Shown here: one piece after another, positions 16,898 to 25,022 of the stretch
Numbering within the stretch: the stretch's first letter is position 1
Layout: every line of letters begins with the position of its first letter
Source of the DNA: Clostridia bacterium
Lineage (GTDB): Bacteria; Bacillota; Clostridia; Christensenellales; CAG-138
Direction of reading: 5' to 3'
Assembly: GCA_017545535.1 (NCBI GenBank)
Contig: JAFWMS010000020.1
Location: 1 to 64,000 of the forward strand
DNA length: 64,000 nucleotides
The notes under the pieces: model-generated
Told to the model about the DNA's origin: nothing
Seen by the model: only the letters and a program-made list of their open reading frames with translations
Databases searched by the model: none
Made by a program: the position numbers and the translations under genes

Positions 16898-17830
16898 ATG
16901 AACCTGCTGCATCTCAAATACGCGGTGGAAATCGCCGAGACGAATTCCATGACCAAGGCCGCCGAACGGCTCTACACGGCCCAGCCCAACCTGAGCCGAG
17001 CGGTGAAGGAGCTGGAGAGCACCCTGGGCATCCCCATCTTTCGCCGTACCAGCAAGGGCATCTTCCCCACCCCTCAGGGAGAAGAGTTTTTGAGCTATGC
17101 CCGGATGATCCTTTCCCAGGTGGACGAGATCGAGCACATGTACCAGCACGGCGGCGGAGAACCCCGAAAGTTCTCCGTCTGCGGGCCCCACGCCTGCTAC
17201 ATCGCCTGCGCCTTCACGTCCTTCGTTCAGCATTTGGAATCCCCTGCCAGCCAGGAGATCTTCTACAACGAGACCAGCCCCTCCCGGGTCATCTCCAACG
17301 TGGCGGACGCGGACTACCGGCTGGGCATCCTCCGCTACCCCTCCGCCCACGACGCCAGCTTCAAGGGGCTGCTGAAGGAGAAGGGGCTCTCCTGCGAGCT
17401 GCTGTACGAGTTCAGCTACGTGCTGCTCACCTCCGTCAAAAGCCCCCTGGCCGCCAAGACCACGGTGGCGCTGGACGATCTTCCCCCGTTCACCGAGATC
17501 GCCCATGCAGATCCCTTCGCCCCCACGCTGCCGCTGAGCATGGGGCAGAAGAACAAGCTGGACGACCGGGTGAACAAACATATCTATGTGTTCGAACGGG
17601 GGAGCCAGATGGACCTTTTGTCCCTGAACCCCAATACCTTCATGTGGGCCTCTCCCGTCCCCCAGCGGATGCTGGACCAGTTCGGCCTGGTGCAGCGGAC
17701 CTGCCCGGAGAACGACCGCAAGTATCGAGACATGCTCATATTCAAAAAGAGCTATGCCCTCACGTCCCTGGACAAGGCCTTCATCGACGAGCTGGTGACC
17801 GTGAAGCGAGAGCTGGGGTCAAAGGAGTAG
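16898..17830 (+). CDS. LysR-family transcriptional regulator
   Basis: A 310-residue LysR-type regulator. The winged helix-turn-helix covers residues 3-60 (AAERLYTAQPNLSRAVKELE) and the rest is a periplasmic-binding-protein-like effector domain. It leads a run of five closely packed plus-strand genes and is separated from the next start by one base, so it may be translationally coupled to it. LysR proteins usually govern a divergent gene; here the upstream neighbour is convergent-terminated, so its targets are more likely its own operon. The effector is not inferable. Confidence 0.9.
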   Translation: MNLLHLKYAVEIAETNSMTKAAERLYTAQPNLSRAVKELESTLGIPIFRRTSKGIFPTPQGEEFLSYARMILSQVDEIEHMYQHGGGEPRKFSVCGPHACYIACAFTSFVQHLESPASQEIFYNETSPSRVISNVADADYRLGILRYPSAHDASFKGLLKEKGLSCELLYEFSYVLLTSVKSPLAAKTTVALDDLPPFTEIAHADPFAPTLPLSMGQKNKLDDRVNKHIYVFERGSQMDLLSLNPNTFMWASPVPQRMLDQFGLVQRTCPENDRKYRDMLIFKKSYALTSLDKAFIDELVTVKRELGSKE

Positions 17831-17831
17831 T

Positions 17832-18584
17832 ATGAGCATCGACGCGGATCGGATCATCGCCATACGGACGGACAAGATCGTGTATCGGGACGGGAACACG
17901 GTACTGAAGGTCTTTGACCCTTCCTACTCCACGGCGGACATCTTCAACGAAGCGCTGAACCAGGCCCGGATCGAGGAGACCGGCTTCCCCGTGCCCAAGA
18001 TCATGGAGATCTTGAAGCTGGACGGGAAGTGGGCCATCCGGCGGGAGTACGCCGAGGGGACCACCCTCCAGCGGCTCATGCAGGAGAAACCGGCGGAGCG
18101 GGAGCGTTTATTGGACCTCTTCACCGACGTGCAGCGGGACATCTTCGCTCTGAAGGCCAAGCAGCTGAATCGACAGAAGCACAAGCTGGCTCAGCGCATC
18201 GCCCGGGCCCCCATCCCTGAGGAACAGCGGGAGCTCCTTTTGGAAAACCTGTTCACCCTCCCCGATGGGAGCGCCACCCTTCACGGGGATTTCATCCCCT
18301 CCAACCTGGTGCTCCTCCCCCAGGGGGGCTACAGCGTGCTGGATTGGACCCACGTGACCGAAGGGAACGAGCACGAGGACGTGGCCCGGACCTATCTGCA
18401 GCTCCTGCGCCAGTTCAACGAGGGCATGGCGGAACGGTATCTGGCCCTGTATCTCAGCAAGTCCGGAGCCCGGCGGGCGGACGTGGTGGCCTGGATGGCG
18501 CTGGCCACAGTGGCCCTGCTGGTCCTGTGCCGGCCCAGCGAGCGAGGGTTCTATCTGAACAAACTGAACCAATACATGCCCTAA
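17832..18584 (+). CDS. aminoglycoside-phosphotransferase-like kinase
   Basis: A 250-residue protein with the APH/choline-kinase fold. The catalytic loop LHGDFIPSNL lies near residue 155 and is followed by VLDW in place of the usual IDFE/IDW metal motif; a Lys (VLKVFDP, near residue 27) fits the ATP-binding Lys. The next part is helical, as in small-molecule kinases. It starts one base after the LysR stop. Substrates of this fold range from antibiotics to choline and sugars; nothing here allows a choice. Confidence 0.75.
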   Translation: MSIDADRIIAIRTDKIVYRDGNTVLKVFDPSYSTADIFNEALNQARIEETGFPVPKIMEILKLDGKWAIRREYAEGTTLQRLMQEKPAERERLLDLFTDVQRDIFALKAKQLNRQKHKLAQRIARAPIPEEQRELLLENLFTLPDGSATLHGDFIPSNLVLLPQGGYSVLDWTHVTEGNEHEDVARTYLQLLRQFNEGMAERYLALYLSKSGARRADVVAWMALATVALLVLCRPSERGFYLNKLNQYMP

Positions 18585-18594
18585 GGAGAAAAAC

Positions 18595-18849
18595 ATGCAG
18601 ATCACGATTTGCCTGGGGGACTCCTGCCACCTGAAGGGGACCCGGCCCGTGGCGGAACAGCTTCAAAAGCTGATCGCGGAGAACGGATTGAAGGACGAGA
18701 TCGACCTTGCCGGCACCTTCTGCATGGGCAAGTGCCGCACAGGAGTCAGCGTGACGGTGGACGGAGAGTACTTCTCCCTGTCCCCCGAGACCACAGAGCG
18801 TTTCTTTCAGACCGAGGTGCTGCCCCGGCTGAACAAGCAGGAGGCGTAA
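18595..18849 (+). CDS. thioredoxin-like [2Fe-2S] ferredoxin
   Basis: An 84-residue protein of the NuoE-like ferredoxin fold: CLGDSC near residue 6 and CMGKC near residue 42 supply the four cluster Cys. It passes electrons in small redox enzymes. It sits 10 bases after the kinase gene and its stop directly abuts the start of the Nudix-fRMsr gene, so it may deliver electrons or sense redox state for this operon; that link is inference. Confidence 0.85.
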   Translation: MQITICLGDSCHLKGTRPVAEQLQKLIAENGLKDEIDLAGTFCMGKCRTGVSVTVDGEYFSLSPETTERFFQTEVLPRLNKQEA

Positions 18850-19890
18850 ATGGAGCTTTTGGATAAGGACGGATTGACCGAAGAGGAATACCTGGCCGCC
18901 TACCGGCCCGGGGACTGGCCCAAGCCCTCGGTGACGGCGGACATGGCCGTGTTCCGGGAGGACGAGGCCGGCTGGAAGCTGTTGCTCATCCGCCGGGGCG
19001 GCCACCCCTTCCTGGGCAAATGGGCCCTGCCGGGAGGATTTTGTGAGCCCGGGGAGACCGTGGATGAGGCCGCGGTCCGGGAGCTTGGGGAGGAAACGCA
19101 TTTGACGGGCCTCTCCCTCATCCCCGTGGGCTTCTTTTCCACGCCGGGGCGGGACAAGCGGGCCTGGACCATGTCGGAGGGATTTGCCGCGGTGCTGCCC
19201 GAAGACGGCCCGGAACCTCAAGCCGGGGACGACGCCCGGGAGACGGTCTGGTTCACCGTGGACAGCCATTGGGCGGACGGGATGCTCACCCTCAGTTTCG
19301 ACGGGCCGGAGCGGTTCGAAGCGCAGCTGATCCGGGATGGTGGGTACGCCTTCACCATCCGGGATACGGGTGGCCTGGCCTTCGACCACGCCCACATCAT
19401 CGCCCGAGCCATGGAAAAACTGGGCCTGCTGCAGCCGGAGCCGGTGGACTACGGCGCCCTGAACGCCCAGCTTGCCTCCCTGGTGGAGGGTGTCCCCCAC
19501 CCCCTGGCGAACCTGTCCAATGCCGCGGCCCTGCTCTGGGAAACCTTAGGGGGCATCAACTGGGCCGGTGTCTATCTCATGGAGGGGGAAAAGCTGGTCC
19601 TGGGGCCCTTCATGGGCAAGCCCGCCTGCATCGAGATCCCCCTCACCAAGGGCGTCTGCGGAGCGGCGGCGCGGACGAACGAAACGCGGCTGGTACCGGA
19701 CGTCCACGCCTTCCCGGGCCATATCGCCTGCGATTCCGCCTCCCGGTCGGAGATCGTGATCCCCCTGCGCCGGGATGGGCAGATCTTCGGCGTGCTGGAC
19801 ATCGACTCCCCTCTCCTCCACCGGTTTACCGAAGCGGACAGGGCGGGTCTTGAAACCTTCGCCCGCATTTTGGAGAGGGCCGCCCAATGA
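18850..19890 (+). CDS. fusion of Nudix hydrolase and free-methionine-(R)-sulfoxide reductase
   Basis: A 346-residue two-domain protein. Residues about 25-195 form a Nudix hydrolase with the box GGFCEPGETVDEAAVREL then GEET. Residues about 200-346 form a GAF domain of the fRMsr (MsrC/YebR) type with its three redox Cys (KPACIEIPL, KGVCGAAAR, HIACDSASR) in the right order and spacing. fRMsr reduces free L-methionine-(R)-sulfoxide; Nudix enzymes cleave nucleotide diphosphates, often oxidised ones. The fused reading frame is continuous, with no ribosome site at the domain border. Together with the ferredoxin upstream it suggests oxidative-damage clean-up. Confidence 0.88.
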   Translation: MELLDKDGLTEEEYLAAYRPGDWPKPSVTADMAVFREDEAGWKLLLIRRGGHPFLGKWALPGGFCEPGETVDEAAVRELGEETHLTGLSLIPVGFFSTPGRDKRAWTMSEGFAAVLPEDGPEPQAGDDARETVWFTVDSHWADGMLTLSFDGPERFEAQLIRDGGYAFTIRDTGGLAFDHAHIIARAMEKLGLLQPEPVDYGALNAQLASLVEGVPHPLANLSNAAALLWETLGGINWAGVYLMEGEKLVLGPFMGKPACIEIPLTKGVCGAAARTNETRLVPDVHAFPGHIACDSASRSEIVIPLRRDGQIFGVLDIDSPLLHRFTEADRAGLETFARILERAAQ

Positions 19891-20387
19891 GCCGCACTTT
19901 TTCAGAGGAATTGTCCGGGCTCCCTGCCGATGCATTCCAAAACGACCTGGTCCGCCTTCGCCCCATCCGGGCTGAGGCGGACCTTGCCTACGCCATTTTC
20001 GATTGTCAGCTCACCAAGGAACAGCAGGAATTGGTGAACCCCGCCGGATTCTCCATTGGCCGGGCGTATCTGAATCCCGACGACAATCTCCCCTGCCTCG
20101 TCTGCACCCAGGAAGGCCGTCCCATTGGGTTTATCCACTTCCTGCGCTGGCTGGGAGAAGGCTCTGCCGTAAGTTGGAGCTTCTATATCGACCATCGGGA
20201 GCAGGGCTGCGGGTACGGCAAAGCGGCGGCCCAGCTGGCCGTTAGGCTTTTGAAGACCGCTTTTCCCGACGAACCCATCAAGCTGTCCACGGAGACAAAC
20301 AACGAAAAGGCCCAGGCCTTGTACCGTGCTTTGGGCTTTAGACAGCTGGACGAACGGGATGGGGACGATCTGGTGTTCGGCCTTTGA
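19887..20387 (+). CDS. GNAT-family N-acetyltransferase
   Basis: A 166-residue GNAT acetyltransferase: VRLRPIRAEAD at the start, the acetyl-CoA loop around EQGCGYGKAA near residue 110, and the terminal LSTETNNEKAQALYRALGF motif. It overlaps the preceding stop by 4 bases (ATGA) and closes the operon before a strong terminator. The acceptor is unknown; motif order fits the spermine/ribosomal-protein acetyltransferase branch. Confidence 0.88.
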   Translation: MSRTFSEELSGLPADAFQNDLVRLRPIRAEADLAYAIFDCQLTKEQQELVNPAGFSIGRAYLNPDDNLPCLVCTQEGRPIGFIHFLRWLGEGSAVSWSFYIDHREQGCGYGKAAAQLAVRLLKTAFPDEPIKLSTETNNEKAQALYRALGFRQLDERDGDDLVFGL

Positions 20388-20404
20388 GTATTTCAAAAAA
20401 AAAC

Positions 20405-20434
20405 AAAAGCCCTTCGCAGGCGCGATGGGCTTTT
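20405..20434. terminator. bidirectional terminator between convergent operons
   Basis: AAAAGCCC (20405-20412) and GGGCTTTT (20427-20434), with an inner TCGC/GCGA pair, A-rich on the left and T-rich on the right. It serves the GNAT gene on the plus strand and the ABC exporter on the minus strand. Confidence 0.8.
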
Positions 20435-20451
20435 TTGCACGTTAATCTGTT

Positions 20452-22311
20452 TCAATCCTGGTTGGTTTCCTTCTGCTTCCCCATCTCACGGTCCAGGATG
20501 AGCTTGAACTGGGTCTCGTACAGCTCCTTGTAAACACCGCCTCGGGCCAGCAGATCGTCGTGGGTGCCCCGTTCCTGGATGACGCCGTTTGAAAGGACCA
20601 AAATCTCATCCGCCGCCAGGATGGTGGAGAGACGATGGGCGATGACGATGCTGGTCCGGCCCTTCATCAGGGTTTCCAGAGCTTCCTGGATGGCGTTTTC
20701 GGAGATGGAGTCCAGGGCTGACGTGGCCTCGTCCAAAATAAGGATCTTGGGGTCCTTCAGGATCACCCGGGCGATGGAGAGCCGCTGCTTCTCGCCGCCG
20801 GAGAGCTTCAGGCCCCGGTTGCCCACCACGGTCTCGTACCCGTCAGGCTGTGCCTGAATAAAGTCGTGGATGCTGGCCGCCTGGCAGGCGGCCTCCAGTT
20901 CCTCCTGGGTAGCGTTCTCCTTGGCGTAGAGCAGATTCTCCCGGATGGTGCCGTTGAACAGATAGGTGTCCTGGGTCACCATGCCGATCTGGCTCCTAAG
21001 ATAGGTCAGATCCATATCCCGCACGTCGATGCGGCCGATGGTCACCGCCCCGCCCCATACGTCGTAGAGCCGGGGGATCAAGTTGATGATGGTGGATTTC
21101 CCGCTGCCCGAGGGGCCTACGATGGCGTACATCTTGCTAGCGGGCACGGTGAAGTCGATGTCCTTCAATATCTCCTTCTCCGGCTCGTAGCCGAAGCGCA
21201 CGTGGTAGAAGCGGATGTCCGCCCCCTCAAAAGCGGGCGTCAGGGTCTTTTCCGGGGTGGCGATGGCGATCTCCCGGTCGAAATAATCGAAGATGCGGGA
21301 GAAGAGGGCTAACGACCGGGTGAAATCCACCTGCACGTTGAGCAGGCTTTCCACGGGCCGATAGAGCCGGTTGATGAGAGCCACGGTGGCGGTGACGGTA
21401 CCGACGGTAAGGGCGGTGTCCAGGTTGTTGATGATGAAGATGCCGCCGGCGAAGTAGATGAGCAAGGGGCCGATCTGGGTGAACATGCCCATGACCACCC
21501 GGAACCAGCGGCCGCTGCGCTCCTCCTTCAAGGCGAGCTGTGTGACCTCCTCGTTGACGGCCACGAACCGCTCGTATTCCCGCTTTTCCCGGGTGAAGAG
21601 CTTCACCAGGAGGGAGCCCGAGACGGACAGGGTCTCGTTGATAAGCTGGTTCATCTCATCGTTCTTGGCCTGGCTGTCGGTGAGCAGCTTCCAGCGGGTC
21701 CGGCCCACGCTCCGGGTGGGGAGGATCAGCAGCGGGATCACCAAAATGCCCACGCAAGCCAGCTTCCAGCTCATGGAGAACAGGGCCACCAGGGTGGTGA
21801 CCACGGTGGCCACGTTGCTCACGATGCTGGTCAAAGTCCCGGAGATCACGGAGGAAACGCCGCCGATGTCGCTGTTCATGCGGGTGATGATATCCCCCTG
21901 CTTCTCCGAGGTGAAGAAGGCGTGGGGCATGTGCTGCAGATGGTCATACATCTGGTTCTTCATGTCGAAGATGATGCGGCGACTGATCCATGCGGAGATA
22001 TAGCCGGAGAGCACGTTGACCACCTGGGACACGGCCAGGGTAGCGAGAGCCATCAACAGCAGCTGGATGAGCAGCTGCATATTCCGCCCGATCAGGGCCT
22101 CGTCCACGATCCGCCCCGTGATGATGGAGGGCAACAGCCCCACCACGGAAGACAGCAGGATGGTAACAAAGACCAGAGCGAACTGGATCCAGTAGGGCTT
22201 GAGATACCCCAGGATGCGACGGATCAAAGCCCCGGTGACCCGGGGCATATTTTGCTTTTCTTCCTCGGTGAAGAAGCCTCTGGGGCCGAAGTGCCCACCC
22301 GGGCCTGCCAT
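20452..22311 (-). CDS. ABC exporter with fused membrane and ATPase domains
   Basis: A 619-residue MdlB/LmrA-type half-transporter. Six membrane segments lie in residues about 40-330; the ATPase follows with Walker A GPSGSGKST, Q-loop, signature LSGGEKQR, Walker B ILILDEATSAL and H-loop IAHRLSTI. It would work as a homodimer exporting lipids, peptides or drugs. Only one half-transporter is present, so a homodimer or an unlinked partner is needed. It lies 15 bases after the DUF937 gene on the same strand, a likely two-gene operon. Confidence 0.93.
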   Translation of the reverse strand: MAGPGGHFGPRGFFTEEEKQNMPRVTGALIRRILGYLKPYWIQFALVFVTILLSSVVGLLPSIITGRIVDEALIGRNMQLLIQLLLMALATLAVSQVVNVLSGYISAWISRRIIFDMKNQMYDHLQHMPHAFFTSEKQGDIITRMNSDIGGVSSVISGTLTSIVSNVATVVTTLVALFSMSWKLACVGILVIPLLILPTRSVGRTRWKLLTDSQAKNDEMNQLINETLSVSGSLLVKLFTREKREYERFVAVNEEVTQLALKEERSGRWFRVVMGMFTQIGPLLIYFAGGIFIINNLDTALTVGTVTATVALINRLYRPVESLLNVQVDFTRSLALFSRIFDYFDREIAIATPEKTLTPAFEGADIRFYHVRFGYEPEKEILKDIDFTVPASKMYAIVGPSGSGKSTIINLIPRLYDVWGGAVTIGRIDVRDMDLTYLRSQIGMVTQDTYLFNGTIRENLLYAKENATQEELEAACQAASIHDFIQAQPDGYETVVGNRGLKLSGGEKQRLSIARVILKDPKILILDEATSALDSISENAIQEALETLMKGRTSIVIAHRLSTILAADEILVLSNGVIQERGTHDDLLARGGVYKELYETQFKLILDREMGKQKETNQD

Positions 22312-22326
22312 GGGATGCGCCCTCCC

Positions 22327-23349
22327 TTATTTGCCGGTCTTCTTGCCGGAGGCGGGCTTCTTCGCGGAAGATGCAGGCCGCTTGGCGGTGGAAGCTTTGG
22401 CCGAAGCGGCGGGCTTCTTCGCCGTGGAGGTCTTGGCCGAAGCGGCCGGTTTCTTTGCCGTAGTGGTCTTCTTTTTCTTGCCTGTGGAGGTGGCGGCCTG
22501 GGTCTGGGCGGGGGTATCGTCCCCCAGCAGGTTCACCAGGGACCCAAGAAGGCTGCCGCCGCCGTTGGAAGCGGCCGTATTGCTTTGGCTGGAGCCGCCC
22601 AGGAGGGAGCCGAGCAGGGAACCACCGCCGGAGCTCTGGCCGGAACCGCCGCCCAACAGACTCCCCAGCAGGGAGCCGCCGCCGGCGGACGACTGTGCCG
22701 ACTGACCGGAGGTGCTATCCCCCAGCAGAGAGCCCAGCAGACTGCTGCCTGCGTTGGCATCCGCGTCGCTGCCGCCGCCCAGAAGCATGCCCAGCAGGGA
22801 ATCGCCGCCGCTGGACTGCTGCTGCGTGGACTGTCCGCCGCCCAGCAGGGAACCAAGGAGCCCGCCGCCGGAGCTCTGGCCGGAGCCGCCGCCCAGCAGG
22901 GAACCCAGCAGACCGCCGCCGGAGCTTTGGCTGGAACCGCCGCCCAGGAGCGACCCCAAAAGACCGCCGCCGCTCTGCTGGCTGGAGCTGCCGGTTTTGC
23001 TGAGCAGCAGATACAGCAGGATCGGCGCGGCGATTTTTAAAATGCTGCTGGCCTTGCCGCTGGACACATTGGCGCTGTTGGCCGCGCTTTGGGTGGCCGC
23101 AGCGGCGTTCCCGCCCAGGAGCATACCCAACAGGTCCATGCCGCCCGCCCGGGTGCCGCCCCGGGTGACGGTCTCCTGTTGGGCCGCCGCGGCCCGGCTC
23201 ACGATGGCGCCGGAAGCGGTGTCCTTCTCGATGGTGGGCAGGACGGAGTTGAGCACGTCCTCCACCTGCTGTTTCGTAACGCCCTGGCCGGCGGAATTCG
23301 CGATGCTTTGCAGGGTAGAATCATCCAATAAATTGAGAATGGAATCCAT
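22327..23349 (-). CDS. DUF937 protein with LLGSLLG repeats and a histone-like Lys/Ala/Pro tail
   Basis: A 340-residue protein. The start at 23349 is used because GGAGA precedes it and a DUF937-type domain begins there (MDSILNLLDDSTLQSIANSAG); an earlier in-frame ATG has no ribosome site. After a hydrophobic stretch (LKIAAPILLYLLL, near residue 112) come about eight units of the form GGGLLGSLLGGGSSQSS up to residue 275, and the last 55 residues are a KKPAASAK/TAKKPA tail like histone H1. No signal peptide is visible. The repeats could drive self-assembly and the tail bind nucleic acid or polyanions; both are inference. Confidence 0.8.
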   Translation of the reverse strand: MDSILNLLDDSTLQSIANSAGQGVTKQQVEDVLNSVLPTIEKDTASGAIVSRAAAAQQETVTRGGTRAGGMDLLGMLLGGNAAAATQSAANSANVSSGKASSILKIAAPILLYLLLSKTGSSSQQSGGGLLGSLLGGGSSQSSGGGLLGSLLGGGSGQSSGGGLLGSLLGGGQSTQQQSSGGDSLLGMLLGGGSDADANAGSSLLGSLLGDSTSGQSAQSSAGGGSLLGSLLGGGSGQSSGGGSLLGSLLGGSSQSNTAASNGGGSLLGSLVNLLGDDTPAQTQAATSTGKKKKTTTAKKPAASAKTSTAKKPAASAKASTAKRPASSAKKPASGKKTGK

Positions 23350-23379
23350 CTTTGAGAATCTCCTTTCCAAGATAGCATA

Positions 23380-23408
23380 AAAATACCACATTTACGAAGA
23401 AATATCAA
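23380..23408 (-). promoter_or_regulatory. possible promoter of the DUF937-ABC operon
   Basis: On the minus strand TTGATA, 17 bases, TATTTT, ending 31 bases before the start at 23349. The -10 is weak. Confidence 0.4.
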
Positions 23409-23449
23409 TGTAGGATGCGAAAAAATAGCAGATTTTGTTTCATAACACA

Positions 23450-23478
23450 TTGCAACACACCATCCCTTGTGGTATACT
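23450..23478 (+). promoter_or_regulatory. sigma-A promoter of 23529-24380
   Basis: TTGCAA, 17 bases, TATACT, ending 51 bases before the TTG start. Confidence 0.65.
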
Positions 23479-23528
23479 GCATGCATCCATAGAATATATG
23501 GTGCATTTTCATAAGGGGGAATTCGACT

Positions 23529-24380
23529 TTGGAAGAGGAAAAGAAAGCTAAGACCGCCAAAGCGGAAGAAAAAAAGGAGCCCGCCAAAAAGGCACCGGCC
23601 AAGAAAGCTGAGCCTGCGGAAGCGAAAAAGCCCTCCGCCGCCGCCCTGAAGGCGGCCCTGGCCCAAATGGAGGAGCAAGAGACCGGCAAAAAGAAGAACA
23701 CGGTCCTGCTGCGGGTGCTCGCGTTCGTCATGTGGGCTCTCGCCATCGTGGCCATGTATCTGCCTCAGATCGGGGATCTGGAGCTGCCCTTCGGCGCCAT
23801 GCGGATGCTGGTCCTCAAAAACTATACGCCCATGATCATCGACATCGTGGTGGCTGTGGCCCTGTGCATCGGCGCCGCCCTGCTGTGGAAGAAGGCCAAC
23901 CACATCCACCCCGTCAAGTCCCACAACAAGATCGCCCAGTTCATCTGGAATCAGCTGGGCCTCATCATGGCCTTCCTCATCTTCTTCGTCATCGGCCTTG
24001 TGCTGATTTTGAAAAACGACAAGCTGGACGCCAAAACGAAGAAGATCGCCATCGCGGCCCTGGCCGTCATCACGCTGCTGGTGGGCGGCGTCTCCGCCGA
24101 CTATCATCCCGTGACCCAGGACGAGGTAGACAAGGTTACCCAGGAGTTCAACATTGACGCTCAGGATCCGGACGGCTGCTTCTGGACCACCTACGGCAAG
24201 AAGTATCACCTTTACGGCGACTGCCAGGCCCTGACCAACACCGCTGAGGAAAACCTGCACAAGACCTCCCTGCAGGAAGCCTGGGAGAACAACCGGGGCG
24301 AGCTGTGCAGCTTCTGCGCCAAGCGGGCAGCCGACAGCGGCGCCACCGACACCACCGCCATCACCCCCACCAACCCGTAA
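23529..24380 (+). CDS. membrane protein with Lys/Ala/Pro-rich N terminus and C-terminal Cys/His motif
   Basis: A 283-residue protein starting at TTG after AAGGGGGA. Residues 1-55 are Lys/Ala/Glu/Pro-rich (KKAPAKKAEPAEAKK). Three or four membrane segments follow (about 62-80, 95-118, 140-162, 170-185). The C-terminal 90 residues hold YHLYGDC and, some 30 residues on, LCSFC, a pattern that could bind a metal. It is transcribed divergently from the DUF937 gene, whose tail has a similar composition; the pair may share a partner or a regulator. I do not recognise the family. Confidence 0.75.
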   Translation: MEEEKKAKTAKAEEKKEPAKKAPAKKAEPAEAKKPSAAALKAALAQMEEQETGKKKNTVLLRVLAFVMWALAIVAMYLPQIGDLELPFGAMRMLVLKNYTPMIIDIVVAVALCIGAALLWKKANHIHPVKSHNKIAQFIWNQLGLIMAFLIFFVIGLVLILKNDKLDAKTKKIAIAALAVITLLVGGVSADYHPVTQDEVDKVTQEFNIDAQDPDGCFWTTYGKKYHLYGDCQALTNTAEENLHKTSLQEAWENNRGELCSFCAKRAADSGATDTTAITPTNP

Positions 24381-24393
24381 AACATGACCCCGC

Positions 24394-24424
24394 AAGGAGC
24401 TGCCCCCCGGCGGCTCCTTTTTAT
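24394..24424 (+). terminator. intrinsic terminator
   Basis: AAGGAGC (24394-24400) pairs with GCTCCTT (24413-24419) and is followed by TTTTATTTT. It ends the 23529-24380 transcript. Confidence 0.75.
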
Positions 24425-24495
24425 TTTATCCGTTATGTTTTTCCCTTCCTGGGCCTCTTCAAAGGTGAAACCGGTTTTGAAAAGGAAGCAACGAT

Positions 24496-25020
24496 ATGGA
24501 ACAAAACGAACGATTTGACCAGATCTACAGCGAGACGCGTGACGATCTGCTGCGCTATCTGATGCTGCGGACCAACGCCGCGCCGGAGGCGGAGGACCTC
24601 TTTCAGGAGGTGTACCGACGATTTTACGCCCGCCTCGCCCGCAGCGTCCTGCCCATCCTCGACCCGCGGCGGTACCTTTTCTCGGTGGCGAAAAAGGTGC
24701 TTGCCGGGTATTACCGCACCGCCGCGAAGAGGAAGGAAACCGAGCAGCCGCTGCCGGAGGATTTCGATCTCATGTCGGAAGATGAGCCCATCGACGAGCG
24801 ATTGCTCCGGGAGGAGCGGGCGGATGAGGTCTGGCGGCTGCTGGGACGTGAGCCCGATTTGAACCGCAGGATATTTCTGCTCTTCTATGGCTGTGACCGC
24901 TCCCAAAAAGAGATCGCTGAATCCCTGGGCATCACCGAGGAAGCGGTCCGTCAACGGCTGTATCGCACCCGCGGCAAAATTCGCGCCATGCTGGAATGCA
25001 AGGAACAGGAAAGGAGCTAA
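24496..25020 (+). CDS. ECF-type RNA polymerase sigma factor
   Basis: A 174-residue sigma-70-family protein with only regions 2 and 4. Region 2 is at about 10-80 (DDLLRYLMLRTNAAPEAEDLFQEVY, here cited by AEDLFQEVY), and region 4 at about 115-170 (QKEIAESLGITEEAVRQRLY). Its stop lies 2 bases before the start of the next gene, a membrane protein that looks like its partner. This is the usual ECF sigma / anti-sigma arrangement, where release of the sigma factor follows an envelope signal. Confidence 0.9.
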   Translation: MEQNERFDQIYSETRDDLLRYLMLRTNAAPEAEDLFQEVYRRFYARLARSVLPILDPRRYLFSVAKKVLAGYYRTAAKRKETEQPLPEDFDLMSEDEPIDERLLREERADEVWRLLGREPDLNRRIFLLFYGCDRSQKEIAESLGITEEAVRQRLYRTRGKIRAMLECKEQERS

Positions 25021-25022
25021 TC

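Noticed and set aside
22550..22990. Tandem DNA repeats that look like a CRISPR or satellite array
   Set aside because: They are in frame and encode the LLGSLLG units; there are no unique spacers of constant length.
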